From assembly GCA_021209875.1 (NCBI GenBank), contig JAGYVD010000010.1, positions 62,001 through 126,000 on the forward strand: 64,000 nucleotides of DNA, written 5' to 3'. Source of the stretch: Rosellinia necatrix (Eukaryota; Ascomycota; Sordariomycetes; Xylariales; Xylariaceae). Numbering within the stretch: position 1 is the first letter of the stretch; every line of letters starts with the position of its first letter. Made by a program: the position numbers and the translations under genes. Below the pieces are notes generated by a model, which searched no databases, was not told the DNA's origin, and saw nothing but the letters and a program-made list of their open reading frames with translations. Shown piece after piece: positions 51,391 to 63,519 of this stretch.

Positions 51391-51483
51391 TAAAAAGTTT
51401 ATTTAAGCTATATTAATAATATAATAAAAACTTAGCACTTTTGTTTTAAAAACTTATAATAATTTAAAAAAAAAACATATTTT
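51391..51483. other. Short AT-rich spacer before the Ty3 element
   Basis: No match to element A copy 1 beyond 51,390. It contains nothing recognisable. Confidence 0.5.
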
Positions 51484-51718
51484 TAGTTACGGATGCCTAC
51501 ACACCTCTGATTAGGACCCACTTAAAAAAGTCCTTCTGGTTGTAGGCTAAGGCCTATAACACTTATATATATTATATAACCTAGCATTTATGCACTTATA
51601 AACTAATATATATTTAATTTTTTTTTAAATAGTTTTTTCGGTTTTTTAATTTTTAATTAATATATATATAAAACTTTAACTAAAAGCTTTGTTTTTATAA
51701 AAAATATTAATTATAACA
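51484..51718 (+). repeat. Ty3 element 5' LTR
   Basis: Starts TAGTTACGGATGCC and ends ATTATAACA. The outer 80 bp keeps unmutated words (CTACACACCTCTGATTAGG, TCCTTCTGGTTGTAGGC). The rest is mutated. Confidence 0.92.
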
Positions 51719-54700
51719 ATTAAAAATTATTTTTAATACTTAATATTTAACTAATTAAATTTAATTATAAAAACAACTGCTATTCTGTTACTTTTTACAC
51801 CTGCGGAACTTTAATATTAAACTAACTTATTAAATATAAGCTTAACTTATATTTTAATAATTTAATTATAACAATTAGCGCTAAAGCTTTAATTTTTATA
51901 CGATATATTATATTATAATATAAATAACATGCTTAATATAGCATAAAAAAATATTAGCAGGTCTATCTATAATATAGCCTGTTATTAAATATAATTTAAT
52001 TTTAACATTTTAGCCTAAAGCTATATTAAAAGCAATAAATAAGCTAACACTTATTTATACTAATAATCGGCAGAAATATAAACTTTACGTTTTAACTTTA
52101 ATTTTACAACAGAACATAAAAACAAAAATAAAAAAAAAAACCTGTAAAAAATATATAAGCGTGTTATAAATGCTTTTTTTTTTAAAAATGCCCGATATAA
52201 CATAGATTTGCTTAATTTAAAAGCAAAAATAATAAAAAAAGTTTAACATTTTGTTATAAACTTAATATAAAAAACAGAAATTAAAACATTATTTATTTTA
52301 TTAATAAAAAAAAAATAAACAGCTTTTAAAATTAACGGACTAATAATTTAAAAGTTTTTCAACAACTATTATAAAATAAATTATAAAGCTTTATTTTATA
52401 AAATAAAACTATAAATGTTTATAGCTAACGTTTAAAAATAAATAACTAAAAACTTATATAAAATTATAAGTATATTTAACGCTAACTTTAATTATTTAAT
52501 AGTTTAAATAAACTTATATTATAATATATAAAAAATCGTTATAGCTAAATTAAAAATATAACATAAAACAACTTTTATAAACTCGGCAAAAAAAACTAAA
52601 AAGCTGGTCGAAGCTAATTAATTTATTGCCGACCTAATAACTTAAAAACGCTTTATTAATAGCATACTTTTAGTAATATTAGGCCTAAAAAAGTTTATTA
52701 AAATAAACGTTTTTATTTTTTATAATAATATAACAAAAAATCCTGTTGTTTTTAAAGTTTAACATTATAACTAAACTAACTGTTTTATAGCTAATACTAA
52801 CTAATTTATAACTAAAACAGCTTAAATAATAAATATTAAATTATATTTAAAAGTTTAGCTATAATTAACTTACAGCTTTTTTAAAACATTTATTTTAAAA
52901 AATTATTATTACTAAAAATTAATAAGTTATTTATACTAAAAATACTTTAATTTTAATTAAAAGCAGAAGTTTTATATTAAATTTATAAGTTTAATTATAA
53001 CTATTTTCGCAGAATATTAAATATTTAAAAACGCGTTTAATTATTTTATAAAAAAACGTATGCTTGTTAAAACTTTATAAAAAAAAAAATTCTACTTGTA
53101 GTTATTACACTGCTTTAAAAATTAAATTATTATATAATATTTAAACAATAAATATAACTATAACAAGTTTATTTATTATTACAAGCAAGTCGCTTATAAT
53201 ATAATTAAAACTAATATAAAATTTAAAAAACCAAAAAAATAAAAAGTCGTTAAAACGTTTAATAAAAAAATTAAAAACTTAAAAGCTAGCAATAATAATA
53301 CTAGCGGTAACAAAAGTAATAACAGAACTTATTAAACATATAAACTAATTATTAAGCTTATTAAAACAATATAAACTAAAAAGCTTTTTTTTAAAAAAAT
53401 AAAAAAACTAATAAAAAAAAAAAAAATGCTTTTATTATAAGCAGCAAAATTATAAATCTAGCTTATATTTAATTAAACGTAAAAATATAAGCATAAACGC
53501 TATAAATATAAACTAAAAACATAAAATATAACTAGCTGCTATATACGCTAAAATATATAAAAATTAAAGCATAAAAAAAAATCTAGTTAATATAACGCAA
53601 AATAAAAAAGCAAAAAAAACTTAACTTTAAAAACAATAAATTTTTTTTTAAAAAATATATCGATAAATATTAGCATTAAAACAATAAAAAACTTTTTAAT
53701 TTTTTATTTAAAAAAAAACTTCTTTTTAGTTTTATATATATTAGTACTAAATAAACAAAAGCTTTTTATAAATAATGTTTTAACCGACATAAAAATAAAC
53801 AGATATATTTTTATAAACATAAAACTAGCGCTAAAAATTAAACAATAATTAAACGCTAAAATAAAAACCAACTTTTATTTAAAAAAAATGTTAAAATTTA
53901 ATTTAAATTTTTATTAAAACATAAAAAAAGCTTTAATAATAGATTTCTATTTATAAAAACAAATGTTTAAAAACGTCTTGTTAATTAAATTAAAAATAAA
54001 GCATAACTTTATTATAAATTAAATATTTTATAAAAACACAACATACTTTTTAATTTTAAAAAAAAATATTATATATTTTTTTTTAGTTTTCTGCTAAATA
54101 ACAGGATTTTTTTTAAATATAAAGCAAAGCTAAATGCTAAACACCTGAAAGCTTAACAGCCGCGCTACTTAAATATAGTCGCGTTATTATTAGCTTTGCT
54201 TAAAGCTTTATTAAAACTTTTAAAAAATATAACACGTCGGCCTATAAAATACGCGTTATAAATAAACTAATAAAAAAACGCGATATATAAAATAAACTAA
54301 TAATTAAATAAAAATATTATAACTTTTATTAACGCGTTATTTTTACTTTAAAAAACGGAGTAGTAATATAACTACTAAAATCTGTATTAATTATAAAAAA
54401 ACGCAATTAAATAGTATAAGCATCGGCCGGTCGCCGATATTACCGCAATTAAAATCTCCTTTTTTTTAAAAAACGTAAAAATTTATAAAGCGTTAATTAA
54501 CGCAACATTAATAAGCTATATTAATATTATAATCTAATATAAGCGCTAACTAATAAAGCTTTTTTTAATTAAAAAAAAAAAAAAGTTAAAATATAAAATA
54601 TAAAAACAAATACTTTTAAAATACTACAAGCTTTTAAAAACTTTTAGCAAAATAAACTTTAATATATTATTTTTAATTAAATAATAAACTATTATATTAA

Positions 54701-55031
54701 ATTTGCTAAAAATAAAAGTCGAAAAACTTAATAAATAACCTGTTATATCGCATATTATTAAAAAACTAAAAGCTATAAAAATATATATTATTAATAATTT
54801 TAAAAAAATTTATTATATTTAAAAACGTTTTTTGTTTAGCTTATATTATTTATATAAAAACTAAACAAAAGCTTTAGATTTTATATAACCTATTAAAAAT
54901 TAAACGCGTTAACTAAAAAAAACTAATATTTGTTGCTTTTAATAAATAAAATATTAGCATATATAATAAAAACTAAAATTTTTATAAAAATTAACATATA
55001 ATAAACGTTCTACTATATTTATATATATTTA

Positions 55032-55330
55032 GAAAATAAAAATTTTACAACGTTTAAAACTAAATATAAATTATTTAAATATAAAATATTATTTTTTAAA
55101 TTATTAAACAGCCCGGCCATTTTTTAAAAATATATAAACAGCGCGTTAATAAAATATTTAAACAACTTTTATAATGCTAATATTAACGATGTGCTAATCT
55201 ATTTTAATAATATAAAAAAACATTAAATATATATAAAAAAAGTTCTACAAAAACTATAAAATATAAGCTTATAAGCGGACCTAAAAAATATAAATTTTAT
55301 ATAACTAAAACTAAATATTTTAAATTTATT
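55032..55330 (+). pseudogene. Ty3/gypsy reverse transcriptase relict
   Basis: One frame reads FTTFKTKYKLFKYKILFF, then LLNSPAIF(stop)KYINSALIKYL, then NINDVLIYF and VLQKL. These stand for the gypsy RT segment normally written FRTRYGLFEY.VMPFGL.NAPATFQ, the YLDDVLIYS active site and the following V-KVL-L helix. The first catalytic aspartate of the YxDD box has become asparagine (codons 55,182-55,190, I-N-D), as expected from a G-to-A change. Stops are TAA. The downstream ADLK and I.LL words match the LxADLKKC and YLGF region. Confidence 0.93.
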
Positions 55331-55559
55331 ATAAAAAAATAAAATTAAAATAAACTTAAATAAAGTAGCTGTTGTATAAAATTAAAACTTTCTACTAAAA
55401 TAAAAAAATGCAATTTTTTTAAAATTTAGCAACTTTTATTAAAAGTTTATTTTAAAATTTAATCGCGTTACTAAACTATTATTTAACCTTATAAAAAAAA
55501 AAACATTATATTTTTAAAGCAAAAAATATTAAAAAACGTTTAATAAACTAAAAACTTAA

Positions 55560-55780
55560 TTAATAAACGCTTTAGTATTAATATATTTTAACTATAATAA
55601 AAAAATAAAAGTAAAAATAAACGCGTTAAATAAAGTAGCAGCAGAAAGCTTAACATAAAAAAAAAATAACAGCAAATAGCATTTAGTAGCATTTTATTTA
55701 AAAACAATATAAAGCGTTAAATTAAACTATAGTATTTATAATAAAAAAATGCTAGCAGTAATAAAAGCGCTTTTATATTA
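55560..55780 (+). pseudogene. Ty3/gypsy RNase H relict
   Basis: The frame gives VAFYLKTM(stop)SVKLNYSIY followed by NKKMLAVIKAL. This corresponds to the RNase H stretch VAFYSRKM...E.NY.IYDKE.LA...A. Order and distance behind the RT are as in gypsy elements. The catalytic acidic residues upstream are not clearly readable. Confidence 0.88.
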
Positions 55781-56329
55781 AAAACTAAAGTTAATAAAAA
55801 TATAAAAACGTAAATTTGTTTTTATTATTATCAACTATAAAGCTTTTAAATATTTTTTAATAAAACAAAAACTTAATTATTACTAAACAAAATAAGCTAA
55901 ACTTTTATTTTAATATAACTTTACGATTATATATAAGCTTAAATTAAATAATATAATCGCGGACATTTTATTAAAAAAGCAAAAAGATTTACGCACGCAG
56001 AAAAAAAAAATAAACAGTTAACAACATATAATAATATTCTGTTTAATTAATAAAACCTGTTTTATTTAAAACGTTAATATAAAAATATTTATAATTAATA
56101 TTAAAACAACACTTTTTATTTTATAATAATATTAATAAATAAAATATTAAAACAAAACTAAAAAGCTTTTAAAATAGCTATATATAAAACTAAAGCTAAA
56201 TTAAACAATAATAAAAACTAAACGTTATATAATAAGCTAGTTATATATAAAAATCGCCTAATAATATTTAAAATAAACGATTTATTTATAAAAAATTTTA
56301 AAAAAATATATAAACATATAACAACAGCG

Positions 56330-56530
56330 CACTTAAGTTGTAATAAAACTTATAAATTAATAGCAATATAATATTAATAGCTAGAACTAGCTGCAGATTA
56401 TAACACGTATATAGCTAATTATTTTAAATGCTGGCCGGCAAAAATGCTTAAAAATAAAACCCCTGGTTTTTTATAACTTATACTAATACTTTTAAAACTA
56501 TTTTAACACTTAATAATTAACTTTAAAAAA
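56330..56530 (+). pseudogene. Ty3/gypsy integrase zinc-finger relict
   Basis: The frame reads KTYKLIA, two TAA/TAG-rich codons where RRYWWP would stand, LAADYNTYIANYFKCWPAK and NKTPGF. This is the HHCC module of gypsy integrases (KTYELI.RRYWWP...DV..Y...C..C...K). It is followed by a LILILLKLF(stop)HLIINF string standing for LPIP..PW..I.MDF. One cysteine codon (TGC) survives and its partner reads TGG/TAT. The DDE core beyond 56,530 is too degraded to place. Confidence 0.9.
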
Positions 56531-57914
56531 TAACTATTAATAAAAAAAAAAATACATATTTATAATAATAAATTAACTAAATAAGCTATTTTAGTTAATT
56601 TTTATTAAAAACTAGTTATAACAGAAATAGCAGCAAAATTATATTATAAAAGCTTATTTAAAATTTTCGGTTTGCTAAAAAAAATAGATTTAAACTAAAG
56701 CTTTTAATTTATTGCTTTATTTATAAACAAACTAGCATAAATTTTAAAAATCTAATAAAAACTATTTTTAGCAGAACATTACGAATTAATAAAACAAGCT
56801 AAAATCGTAATTAAATATTTAAACTAAAAACTAAAACTTTTTTATAACTACTATTAAAACAACTAAGCTAAAGTTTTATTAACAATAAATTATACAGCAG
56901 CGTTGCTGCTATATAATTTTATAAAATTATAATTTTATAAAATATTATTTAAGTTTTAATGCTTTACTACTAAAATTAATATAATTAAACGTTAAATATA
57001 AAAAATTTGCTTGTAAAAAGCAATTAAACTAATAAAACGTTTAATTAATAACAAAATAATATAAAAATATATAAATATAACTTAAAAATTCTACTATAAA
57101 TATAAACATATATAATTAAAAAAAAATAAATATAAAAAAAACTAAACTTCAGCGTAAAAATTAAATGTTTATTATTAAAAAACAATAATTTTAAATTATA
57201 AATAAACTTTTAAATAAACTAAACTATTTTATAATAAAACAACATTTTAAAATTATAAAAAAAATAAAACCGGCGACATTCCGACTAAAAATACCGTCGA
57301 GTTAGCAATTAACAGATTTTTATTATATAGACCGGTTAAAAAAATACCTGAACAACCCGTTATAAAAATAAAAAAACAAACAACCGAAAAAAAAAATAAT
57401 AAAGCTTAAAAAAAAACAAAAATAAAAAATAAAACAGATTTAAACTTTTTATATATATTATAAAAAGTTATCGTACTAAATAAACTAAAAAAGTTAAAAC
57501 TTTAATAATTAATAATATTTAGCTAATAATTTTAAAAACTTTTTAAAACTATTGTTATAATTTTATTAAAACAACTTAAAATCTATAGAACTATTAAAAT
57601 AACTAATATATTAAATATTAACAGCTGCAAAAAATCGGTTTAAAAAATCGTATTTAAATAATAACGCAACAAAAAAAACTAAAATATTATATAAATTATA
57701 CAAAAAAAACACAAAACAATAAAAAACCGCTTAATAAAATATTTTTAGTAACTTAATTACTAATAATTATAAAAAAGCAACATAACGCTTTTATAAAATA
57801 ACAGCCTATAGTATAATAGTTAAGTTGTAAAAACTTAAAATAATCTTTTTTTTTATTAAAAAGCAACTAAAAGCACTTTGTTTAAAACAAAACAAGATTT
57901 TTTTTAAAAAAAAG

Positions 57915-58149
57915 TAGTTATAAATACTTATACACTTTTAATTAAAACCTACTTAAAAAAGTCCTTTTAGTTATAAGCTAAAGCCTATAACACTTATATA
58001 TATTATATAACTTAACATTTATGCACTTATAAACTAATACATATTTAATTTCTATTTAAATAGCTTTTTTAGTTTTTTATCTTTTAATTAATATATATAT
58101 AAAACCTTAACTAGAAGCTTTGCCTCTGCAAAAAACACCAATCGTAACA
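57915..58149 (+). repeat. Ty3 element 3' LTR
   Basis: 235 bp, aligned base for base with the 5' LTR. The outer right end keeps GAAGCTTTGCCTCTGC and CACCAATCGTAACA, whereas the inner start is mutated (TAGTTATAAATACTTATA for TAGTTACGGATGCCTACA). As in LTR-1, the edge facing flanking DNA is the better preserved. Confidence 0.92.
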
Positions 58150-60374
58150 TTTTTAATAAAAAAAATATTATTATATCAGGGATTTTTAAAAAAAATATTT
58201 AATAAAATAATAAAAATATATTAGCGATAATAATTTTTAAATATAAAAAAAATATAAACAAAATATTATTAAAACATATAAAAATAGTTTAAAGCTAAGC
58301 AAATTAATTAATTAATTCATTAATTAAGCAAAATAAAAATAAAATAAAAATAAAGCAAAATAATAACATAAAAGGTTTTTTTTTATTTATTAGCAACTTT
58401 TTTTTTTTTATATATTTTTAATTTTGCTACTTATTAAAAGCTTTAAAAAAGCTTTCAAAGCTATATTATATTAAATATTAATTAATTAACTATTAAATAA
58501 TAATTATTTAAAAAAAATTAAGCTTGTAATTTTATTATAAAATTTAATAAATTTTAAAAAAAAAATTTAAAAGCAGTAAAAACTTAGCAGCTTTTTATAA
58601 AATAATAGCAGCAGTAGCAGCAGCAGTAATAAAAGCTTTAGTAGCAGCAGCTAAACGTTTAAAAATAAAAAGCTTATGTTTTTACTGCTTAATAATAGTT
58701 TTAATAGAAGCAGCAGTAATTTGTTTAATTAATATATTAGCTTGATTTTTTTTAGCTTATAAAGCTTTTTTAATTATTATTTAAACCGCAGCATTTATTT
58801 ATTTTATTATTAAGTTATTAATATATAAAAGAAATATAATATTTATTTTATTAAAACTAGTAGCAGCAGCTATTATTTAAGCTAATTTAAGCTTATAAAA
58901 TATAAAAATATTTATAAGATAGCTATTAATTAGCTATAAAATAATTATTAAATAAAAATAAATAAAAAAAGTATTTATTATAATATAAAGTTTAACGTTT
59001 TTTAATATTAAATATATTTAATCCTTGCTATTATTTAATTATTAATTATTTTTAATTTAATTATAATTTTATAAAAACATTTATAAAAGCTATATATTAG
59101 CTATATTTTAATATATAGGTTTTTTTTGCTTATTAAAATTAAAGCTTTAGCGGCTTATTATTATAAAGTAGTAATAATATAATATAATATAAAGGCTATT
59201 ATTTAATTAAAACTAACTTTATAAAATATAATAAAACAATAGTTTAACTATAAAATAATATTTATATTATAATAATAATAATTATTATATTATAATTATT
59301 TAAAATAAAGTTTAGTTATTATAAAATAGCAGTTAAATAATAAATAAATATTTAAATATAAAAGTTTATATAATAATAATATAAATTTTATTTTATTTAT
59401 ATAAAAATATATAATTATTATTAAAAATATAACTTTTAAAAATTAAGCTTTAATAATATAGTAGCAACATATATTATATTTAATTATAATTTATTTTAAG
59501 TTTAATTTTTAATTAAAACTTATATAATTTTAAATTAATTATATAATATTTTTAATTTAAACTTATACTTTTTTTATATTATTTATAAATAAAAATAATA
59601 AAAATATAATGAAAAAACTAATAAAAATAAACTTTTTTTTTTTTTAATTATAATAAAAATATTATGTTTTATATAAGCGTTAAATATATAAAATATATAT
59701 GCTTTTTTAAAAATTAAAAACTTAATAACATGTTTTAAACAGCGTATTTTTATTATAGCAGCAGTTATTACGCAGTTTATTTATGTACAGCATAAAATAT
59801 ACAGCTTTTTAGCTTTATATTAAAAAAGCTTAAAAATAGCTTTTATAACAAATAAACTCAGCTTAAACGTTAATAAAAACGTTTAAAACAGCTATTTAAA
59901 ACTTAATATTATATAAAAAAACAGCCGCAATAATATTTTTAACATTTTATTATATAAAGAAATCTATTAATAAAAAAAAAAATATATATAAATAATAGTC
60001 TGTTTAAAAAAACTATATATATTAATATATAAAACTATATTAAAGCTTAATAAGCTAAAGTTTTTATAAAAAAACAATAAATTTTTATTTAACTATTATT
60101 TTTTATATAAACAAAGTTTATAAAATATAAAACGTTTTTTATTAAAAGCAGCAGTAGCAGCAGCAGCAGTACTATTAACAGCAAAAGTATATATAAACAG
60201 GCTAAAAAAAAAAAAAAAAACTTAAACAATTAAATTAAAATTTATATTATAAATAAACTAAGCAATAAAAAATAATTTTATTATTATAACTATAAAAAAA
60301 AACACGCTAATAAACTTAATAATAAATAACTATTATATAATATATAATATTCAATTAAATTATAACATTATATA
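58150..60374. other. AT-rich DNA with two CAG-like tracts, no gene
   Basis: No frame or terminal repeats. AGCAGCAGTAGCAGCAGCAG-type tracts lie at about 58,605-58,660 and 60,148-60,180, with CAG units partly turned into TAG. A TTAATTAATTAATTAATTC stretch is at about 58,300. It may be the remains of an element related to LTR-1 in the opposite orientation, which also has a CTG tract, but I could not align them convincingly. Confidence 0.5.
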
Positions 60375-60570
60375 ATAAAATATAAAATATAAATATTTTA
60401 ATATATTTAAATATTTATTTTAAAACTTAATTAACAAATCAATTAATATATATTAATAAAAAATAAATATTAAAACATGTTTAAATGTTTATTTAATCGA
60501 TAAACTAGTTAATATATTTAAACTGAAAAAAAATATTTAAACACGCTTATATATATATTTTTTAAATCTA
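60375..60570 (+). repeat. Palindromic minisatellite cluster C10, ~3 degenerate units
   Basis: Units with centres TATATTTAAATATTT, AAACATGTTTAAAT and AAACACGCTTATAT, spaced about 75 bp apart. Equivalent to cluster C8 in copy 1. Confidence 0.8.
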
Positions 60571-60975
60571 GCAGAAATAGCAACATATAACAGGTTATTT
60601 TTATTAAATATATTAATATAAGTTTATAACTAGCAGAAATAATAATATATAACAGATTGTTTTTATTAAATATATTAATATAAGTTTATAATTAATAAAA
60701 ATAATAACACGTAATAAATTATTTTTATTAAATATATTAATATAAGTTTATAACTAGCAGAAATAACAACATATAACCGGTTGTTTTTATTAAATATATT
60801 GCTGCAGGCTTGTTATAAGCAGAAATAATAACACGTAACAGGTTGTTTTTATTAAATATATTGCTGCAGGCCTGTTATAAGCAGGGATATTAATATATAA
60901 CCGGCTGTTTTTATTAAATGCAGCTATACAGGGCTTATAACTAGCAGAAATAACAACACGCAACCTAGGCTTTTA
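60571..60975. repeat. 62-bp tandem array, ~7 units (copy 3)
   Basis: The same unit as 21,118-21,600. Left units end in ATATTAATATAAGTTTATAA, right units in GCTGCAGGCCTGTTATA. The last unit runs into CACGCAACCTAGGC. Confidence 0.9.
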
Positions 60976-61073
60976 ATTAGCTGTAACTTTTTATATAGCA
61001 GAAAATCAGCAAAATTTTAACTCAGTTAACAGCTAACAACAGTAGCAACTTTAACCCAAAAGCAAAGAGCAAT

Positions 61074-61547
61074 GTCTGCCAAGGCTATCCACTTCATCGT
61101 AACACTATAATATATATATATCCAGGCAAGCAAATTACCTGTTGTTTTTTAAATTATAATTATATAATCTAGCTTTTATAATAAAATATTGTTTTATAAA
61201 ACGCTTATACTTATCAGGTCTAGTTTTTAACTAGTTTTATACCTCTGGTGAAATAAATGATTATCTAGATCATTAAACAGAGATAAGAGAAACATAAAAT
61301 ATTGGCTCAAATTCATCCCTGTCTCAGAAAATCATAAGTCATATCAAATAAGCCCACCATACCAAGCCTGTTCAACTGATGGCCCTCAGTCCTTTGGACT
61401 GCTTAACCCCCACTGCTCTTTTTCCTCGCATAGGGGTAATCTCACGACCTAAATCTCGTCCAGGAGTTTCAATCCCGGATTCAGCCCAGCAGGGAGTGTT
61501 CCTATGAATTGCGGGTTGCGTATATAGCCCTACGTTTCCAGTTCTCT
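61074..61547. other. 3' flank of the nuclease-like gene; return to normal composition
   Basis: Composition rises from AT-rich (61,110-61,300) to normal. No frame longer than a few dozen codons. A small hairpin CAGTCC-TTT-GGACTG lies at 61,387-61,401. A near-palindrome around TTATCTAGATCATTA lies at about 61,261. The segment probably contains the 3' untranslated region of the minus-strand gene. No polyadenylation signal can be assigned with confidence. Confidence 0.6.
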
Positions 61548-63519
61548 TTATGCCTTCAGGCCTGCGATCCTGGTAGACCTTCGAAGTTTTTGCAGTATCT
61601 TGATGGGACTCCCTCTGTTGTGTTCAGTTGGGTTGACCAGGGGGGTTGGAGGCCCAGGTAAGAATGAGGGAGGTCCCAATGACTCGGTCTCGTCTTCAAT
61701 AAGCCTGGATACCAAATCTGGGTTCAAATTGATTTGACTCGCGACAGGTTCTTCATCCCCAGGGCTCGCCAGGACATCCGTGAGCATTTCCTCGAGCCCA
61801 TCGTCAAGACGGGAGCATAGGAATTCCACGCTAATAGCACACCTCGGATTATGCGACAGTGGAAATCGGTCTTCAATGCGTTCAGAGATGAACGCTTGCA
61901 GTGAGAGACACAAAGCCATGTTACCAACCGGCTTCCCATGTTTATCTCGAAACCTCTAATCTATGTGTCAGCACTGCGACAACAACTAGAAGATAGGGAC
62001 TCTTCACGTACATGATTGGCGAAGGCAGTTTGCGCTTTAGCTGTGTCAGTCGTCTTATCCCACAGGGAGTACCACACGGAGATCTTCGCGGTAGCTTCTC
62101 GCTTCAGCGTTTCTGCAGCCATCTCATTGACTCTTTTCATTCCGGTTTCCTTCTCTTCACCAGGAGTAACTTTTCCAACCCTCCCAATCACTACCTTATA
62201 ACACTCATATAGGTCATAGAGATCAATGCCTACCACGGTTCGGATACGACCTCTCGACTTTTGAATATATCCTTGGCACTTCTGACTCAACTCCAAACTT
62301 GTTTGGGCCCAACCGACTTCTACAACAAGACTAGCATGTCGGAAGTCCTTTATGCCCTTCAACTCAAATGAGCCGTCCGGAACATTTGTGTCGCTCTCCG
62401 CCTTCGTCATATAGGTTATGTTTTTGTCGGAGACATCTTGTATCATCCCAGCTATTGATCTTGTGTTCTTGTGCAAACACTTCTTATTTCGTCCGCCACA
62501 TTCACCCGTCCCACACTTAGCCGTCCCATTTCGAACCAACACAGACCATTCCGTGAGAGCCGAGTTTATTGCCCCTGCCACGTTCCCGTGAACCGGGCGC
62601 GGCATACGAATAGCGAACTGCTTGGCCTTCTTTGTGCTGGTGTACTCGTATCTAGATTTTCTACGTCAGCTCGACTGCCACGTTACCTATCTCTCCATAT
62701 GCCAGGAACGCACTTTAGTCCGGAGTGGAAGCATCTAGCGAGATCACTATTCTCTTCTATTTCCCGCAGGAAATCCCTGTACTCATTTAAATATAAGTCC
62801 ACCGCGACGATGTCTTCTTGACCGTCGATCTCGCTAGTGAATTGGTCCAGAGGCTTGTTCTCAGAGAAAGCTTTGATCAACGCCCCAGCACGAGCCACTC
62901 TTTGCAGTTTTTGTCTCTTTCGTGCCTGACGCGCCTCTCGCCTCTCCTTCTTGGTCTTCTGGCTACCCTTTCGCGCCGAAACGCCTTCGCGACTGGAGCT
63001 GGATGCCACGTTGTCGTTACTAGGTGGAGGTGCGGATAAGCCCTCCTGACACCTCGGGAGGTTGCCTTCTAAACGATGATCCCAAATATCCAAGTCTAGG
63101 CCAAGGAAGGGCGATTTAGACGAAAAGACGTCTAGCTGGTACTGTGAGCTAATATCGGAGGGCTCACCCGAATCTGAATCGTGGGAAATTTGCAAGGTCA
63201 AGCTCCCTCGTGAACAACGCGCGGCTCTCCTCAAAGGTAACTCTGGCGATAATGCGTGAGAAACTACTTTTGGGAGTAATGGTGGGCTTGGACCCGAAAT
63301 GGGGGACTTGCCACTCGCCAGGTGAGGGTGAAAAACGGCGCCTGGGGGTGGTTTCGCAGGATGGACGACCGGTGGGAGCCCTGAGGTAGCAAGTACAGGG
63401 ATCAACTGGTCGAAAGTAGGGCTCCCTGGAGGTGTCAAGTTATATGGCGAAGGCTTGATAGCATCAATGAATTTGCGAACAACGCGCGAGAGATTCTCTT
63501 GATGGCTTTGCTGGAACAT
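61548..63519 (-). CDS. Putative PD-(D/E)XK (Uma2-like) nuclease-fold protein, three exons
   Basis: Exons 63,519-62,687, 62,636-62,012 and 61,955-61,548 join in frame to 621 residues. The ATG at 63,519 (G at -3) is chosen because the open frame continues upstream only to a GTG, without another ATG. Residues 1-180 are proline- and serine-rich and look disordered. Residues 183-208 are strongly basic (KKERREARQARKRQK), a possible nuclear signal. RMPRPVHG starts at 288. A cysteine cluster C-x4-C-x6-C-x-H is at 319-333. The nuclease-like core has PDGSF (D365), LVVEVGWAQ (E384) and K397 with Y401 downstream, then IRTVVGIDL and ISVWY (463-467). This is the layout of PD-(D/E)XK proteins in which the lysine sits further along, as in Uma2-like families. 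Exon 3 continues FRDKHGKPVGNMALCLSLQ, typical of the C-terminal part of a widespread fungal family of unknown role. Its biological function and activity are unknown. It is the only intact gene seen. Confidence 0.8.
61956..62011 (-). other. Intron 2 (56 nt)
   Basis: Donor GTACGT (close to fungal consensus), branch-like GCTGACA, acceptor ATTAG. An upstream TAG acceptor 5 nt earlier would shift the frame. The chosen one gives ...FANH|RFRDKHGKPV..., which keeps the family-like C-terminus open to the stop at 61,548. Confidence 0.83.
62637..62686 (-). other. Intron 1 (50 nt)
   Basis: Read on the minus strand: donor GTAACG, branch-like GCTGACG 16 nt in, acceptor ACCAG. Without splicing the first exon stops at the TAA overlapping the donor. 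Splicing makes AG|C a serine codon and continues TKKAKQFAIRMPRPVHG in the frame of exon 2. Confidence 0.85.

Larger units (their letters stand above)
51484..58149 (+). mobile_element. Ty3/gypsy LTR retrotransposon, 6.67 kb, RIP-inactivated
   Basis: Two 235-bp LTRs (51,484-51,718 and 57,915-58,149) enclose a plus-strand relict that still reads as a gypsy polyprotein in the order reverse transcriptase, RNase H, integrase zinc finger. Nearly every codon change and stop fits C-to-T or G-to-A. That order is diagnostic of Ty3/gypsy, because Copia has integrase before RT. The Gag and protease region (about 51,900-54,500) is too decayed to recognise. Target duplication is ambiguous in a T-run (TTTTT on both sides if the LTR is taken to start AGTTAC). 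Confidence 0.93.
60375..61073. mobile_element. Element A terminal fragment (copy 3)
   Basis: Matches 20,930-21,688: three diverged palindrome units, the 62-bp array, the CCTAGGCTTTTAATT word, GCAGAAAATCAGCAAAATTTTAACT and the terminal GCAAAGAGCAAT. Mutation decreases from left to right as in copy 1. It ends at the boundary with normal-composition DNA, which begins GTCTGCCAAGGC. Confidence 0.9.

Noticed and set aside
61961..62605. Second open frame taken as a separate gene starting MPRPVHG
   Set aside because: The frame continues upstream to a good acceptor and joins exon 1 in frame across a 50-nt intron with a CTGAC branch site. RMPRPVHG is an internal motif.
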